Positions 7,767 to 9,060 of a stretch of DNA of 9,060 nucleotides are shown one piece after another. A program made the translations under genes and the position numbers. Source of the stretch: Alphaproteobacteria bacterium (GTDB taxonomy: Bacteria > Pseudomonadota > Alphaproteobacteria > RS24); NCBI GenBank assembly GCA_009920875.1, contig RFZE01000056.1, forward strand, positions 1-9,060, in the 5' to 3' direction. Below the pieces are notes generated by a model, which did no database searches, was not told where the DNA came from, and saw nothing but the letters and a program-made list of their open reading frames with translations. The stretch's first letter is position 1; each line of letters starts with the position of its first letter.

Positions 7767-7794
7767 AAAATAGCTCATATAACCGAAAAAGCAA
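7767..7794 (-). promoter_or_regulatory. Weak candidate promoter of the hydrolase gene
   Basis: TTGCTT (7789-7794) and TATTTT (7767-7772) are separated by 16 bases on the minus strand, in the only room between the hsp20 terminator and the hydrolase ATG. The match to sigma70 consensus is poor, and the -35 half overlaps the terminator's T-tract. Low-level read-through from hsp20 is the alternative. Confidence 0.2.
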
Positions 7795-7848
7795 AACGCC
7801 CGGCCTGATGAGGGGGAGGAGCGGTTCTCATCAACGCAGGCCGGGCGT
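7785..7848 (-). terminator. Strong rho-independent terminator of hsp20
   Basis: Minus-strand arms ACGCCCGGCCT and AGGCCGGGCGT (7838-7848 and 7796-7806) are perfectly complementary over 11 bp. Above a 5-base bulge a second stem GATGAG/CTCATC continues the hairpin, which is topped by a 14-base pyrimidine-rich loop. TTTTGCTTTTT follows. It starts 25 bases after the hsp20 stop. The plus strand lacks a T-tract, so it acts in one direction. Confidence 0.9.
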
Positions 7849-7873
7849 CAGACATGGGCTTTAGACGAAAAGT

Positions 7874-8314
7874 CTATGCGGCCAATGTCTTGGCAATATC
7901 AATCTTACGGGGCTTCTCGGCCTCGGGGATTTCGCGCTCAAAGGCGATATGCAGCAAACCTTTATCGAGATGCGCGCCTGTGACGCGCACTTGATCGGCC
8001 AGCTGGAAGCGGCGTTCAAAATTACGCGCCGCAATGCCTTGATAGAGAAGATTGGCGTTTTGGCCGTCTTCTTCTTCGGTTTGGCGCGTGCCGCGCACGG
8101 TCAGGGCGCCGCCGCGTTGTTCAATATCCAACTCATCTTCGCCAAAACCGGCCACCGCCATTGTCAGACGGTAATTATTTTGGTCAACGCGTTCGACATT
8201 ATAGGGCGGAAAAGCTGAGGTTTTCTCGGCTGACTGCACGGCGTCAAACAGATTGGCCAGACGGTCAAAGCCGATGGTCGAGCGGTAAAGCGGGGTTAAA
8301 TCAAAACGGTTCAT
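7874..8314 (-). CDS. Small heat shock protein, Hsp20/IbpA type
   Basis: An ATP-independent holdase chaperone of the alpha-crystallin family, which binds unfolding proteins in the cytoplasm and hands them to the DnaK and ClpB systems. The 146 residues fit the IbpA-like class A of proteobacteria. The N-terminal arm (MNRFDLTPLYRSTIGFDRL) matches the IbpA pattern, the alpha-crystallin domain runs from about 36 to 129 and contains PPYNVERVDQNNYRLTMAVAG, the A-x4-GLL motif is at 114-121, and the C-terminal I-x-I oligomerisation motif is IDI at 138-140. I chose the ATG at 8314 because AAGGAG lies six bases upstream; the ATG two codons earlier directly abuts that sequence and is too close. The gene has its own sigma32-like promoter, a structured leader of RNA-thermometer type and a strong terminator, so it is probably monocistronic and induced by heat at two levels. 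Confidence 0.96.
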   Translation of the reverse strand: MNRFDLTPLYRSTIGFDRLANLFDAVQSAEKTSAFPPYNVERVDQNNYRLTMAVAGFGEDELDIEQRGGALTVRGTRQTEEEDGQNANLLYQGIAARNFERRFQLADQVRVTGAHLDKGLLHIAFEREIPEAEKPRKIDIAKTLAA

Positions 8315-8402
8315 TGTCATCTCCTTCTTTTGAAGCAAGAAACTGCTATGGCCCTTTAAGGCGCCAAAACAGGGTTGGAAAACGGCATGATTGCCGTCTT
8401 CC
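8315..8402 (-). promoter_or_regulatory. ROSE-like RNA thermometer in the hsp20 5' leader
   Basis: Three hairpins follow one another in the 88-base leader. The first (8377-8402) has perfect 11-bp arms, one pair being G-U, around an AUCA loop. The second (8349-8366) pairs UGGC-CC with GG-GCCA around UUAAA, with one bulged G. The third (8321-8338) pairs UUGCUUC with GAAGGAG around AAAA, and so buries the Shine-Dalgarno sequence. In this last stem the G of UUGCU faces a G of AGGA, the signature of ROSE elements, where heat opens the helix and lets the ribosome bind. ROSE elements are known upstream of ibpA-type genes in alphaproteobacteria, which supports the call. Melting behaviour is inferred, not seen. 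Confidence 0.7.
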
Positions 8403-8471
8403 CCTCCGAGATGGGGGGCGAAAAACCGCTTTCACAGTCTTGAAAATGAGAAAGTTTTTCCTAACCCGCGC
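8403..8471 (-). other. Short intergenic stretch between the transporter and the hsp20 leader
   Basis: Apart from the sigma32-like promoter, this stretch holds only an imperfect CTTTC/GAAAG repeat and no convincing terminator for the transporter gene. Confidence 0.4.
8409..8436 (-). promoter_or_regulatory. Predicted sigma32 (RpoH) heat-shock promoter of hsp20
   Basis: On the minus strand a -10-like CCCCATCT (8409-8416) matches the CCCCATnT consensus of sigma32, with TGTGAAA (8430-8436) as a fair match to the -35 CTTGAAA. The spacer is 13 bases, within the known range. Transcription would start near 8402, exactly at the base of the first leader hairpin. Confidence 0.6.
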
Positions 8472-9060
8472 TTAAAGTCCGGCCCAGAAAATCCACAAAA
8501 TGCCGAGCGGTGACAAATAACGACCGGCAAATAGCCAAGCGGAAAATAAGGCCCCTTCATTGCCGAAGGTTTTTTTCAAAGCCTCGACCGGCATCACCCA
8601 AGCGGCGAATAAAATCACGCCCAAGCCGCCCAGCGGCATGATATAGGCGGTGACCAGATAATCTTTCATATCAAATAAGCTGCGTCCGGCAATTTTGACA
8701 TCGGCCCAAATATTGAAAGAAAAAACCGTGCTCAGGCCGACCAGAAAAGTGGCGCCAAGCATCACATAAATGGCGCGCTTGCGGCTCCAGCCAAAGCGGT
8801 TTTCGGCCCAGCGAAACATCACTTCAGCCAATGACAGGCCGGAGGTCAGAGCGGCGAAATAAACCAGCACGAAAAACACCAAAGCCAATACGCCGCCAAA
8901 CGGCATTTGTCCGAAAGCCAAAGGCAATGTGGTGAAAATCAGGCCCGGGCCTGCCGACGGGTCAAGCGATTGACCAAAGACAATGGCAAAAATGCCGATA
9001 CCGGCGAGAATGGCAATGGCCGTATCGGCGAGCGCGATGGTAATGGCGGCCTGTCCGAGA
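8472..9060 (-). CDS. Sodium:neurotransmitter symporter (NSS/SNF) family transporter, C-terminal part
   Basis: The frame runs off the right edge; about 195 C-terminal residues are visible. Five hydrophobic segments are seen, consistent with transmembrane helices 7 to 11 of the LeuT fold: one containing ADTAIAILAGIGIFAIVF, then FGGVLALVFFVLVYFAALTSG, AIYVMLGATFLVGLSTVF, YLVTAYIMPLGGLGVILFA and a last short one, LSPLGILWIFWAGL. The loop SAGPGLIFTTLPLAFGQMP is typical of the family, and the TSGLS in helix 8 corresponds to the Na2 sodium-site region. The protein ends after helix 11, as in many bacterial members that lack the twelfth helix of animal transporters. It should take up an amino acid or similar solute with sodium across the inner membrane; the substrate cannot be told. 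No clear terminator follows the stop, so some read-through into hsp20 is possible. Confidence 0.95.
   Translation of the reverse strand, partial: LGQAAITIALADTAIAILAGIGIFAIVFGQSLDPSAGPGLIFTTLPLAFGQMPFGGVLALVFFVLVYFAALTSGLSLAEVMFRWAENRFGWSRKRAIYVMLGATFLVGLSTVFSFNIWADVKIAGRSLFDMKDYLVTAYIMPLGGLGVILFAAWVMPVEALKKTFGNEGALFSAWLFAGRYLSPLGILWIFWAGL

Overview
The window looks like chromosomal DNA of an alphaproteobacterium. It has moderate GC content, a proteobacterial NADPH-type gltBD pair, and a small heat shock gene whose leader resembles the ROSE RNA thermometers known mainly from Rhizobiales and relatives. The genus cannot be told from the sequence. No mobile element, tRNA, rRNA or CRISPR array was seen.

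Layout from left to right. A 5'-truncated VWA/CoxE-like gene (1-449, +) runs towards the gltBD operon, and the two converge on one hairpin terminator (450-476). gltD (500-1918) and gltB (1920-6554) lie on the minus strand with a single base between them. They encode the two subunits of glutamate synthase (GOGAT), which makes glutamate from 2-oxoglutarate and glutamine. The gltB leader (6555-6702) is long and structured. It holds a hairpin with a following U-tract like an attenuator, and a possible 18-residue upstream ORF that overlaps the gltB start codon by four bases. Upstream are a sigma70-type promoter (6703-6732) and a perfect inverted repeat (6740-6756) that could bind a regulator.

Further right, all on the minus strand, are an HSL-family (family IV) alpha/beta hydrolase (6841-7743) with its own terminator, then an Hsp20/IbpA-type chaperone (7874-8314) with a very strong terminator. 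The chaperone has a three-hairpin 5' leader whose last hairpin pairs the ribosome binding site in the ROSE manner, and a sigma32-like promoter at 8409-8436. The last gene is the C-terminal part of a sodium:neurotransmitter-symporter-family transporter, cut by the window edge (8472-9060).

The genes are mostly housekeeping: ammonia assimilation, protein quality control, solute uptake and ester hydrolysis. Terminators and promoters suggest that gltBD, the hydrolase and hsp20 are separate transcription units. The most interesting content is regulatory RNA and DNA in the two longer leaders. I see no clear new multi-gene system.
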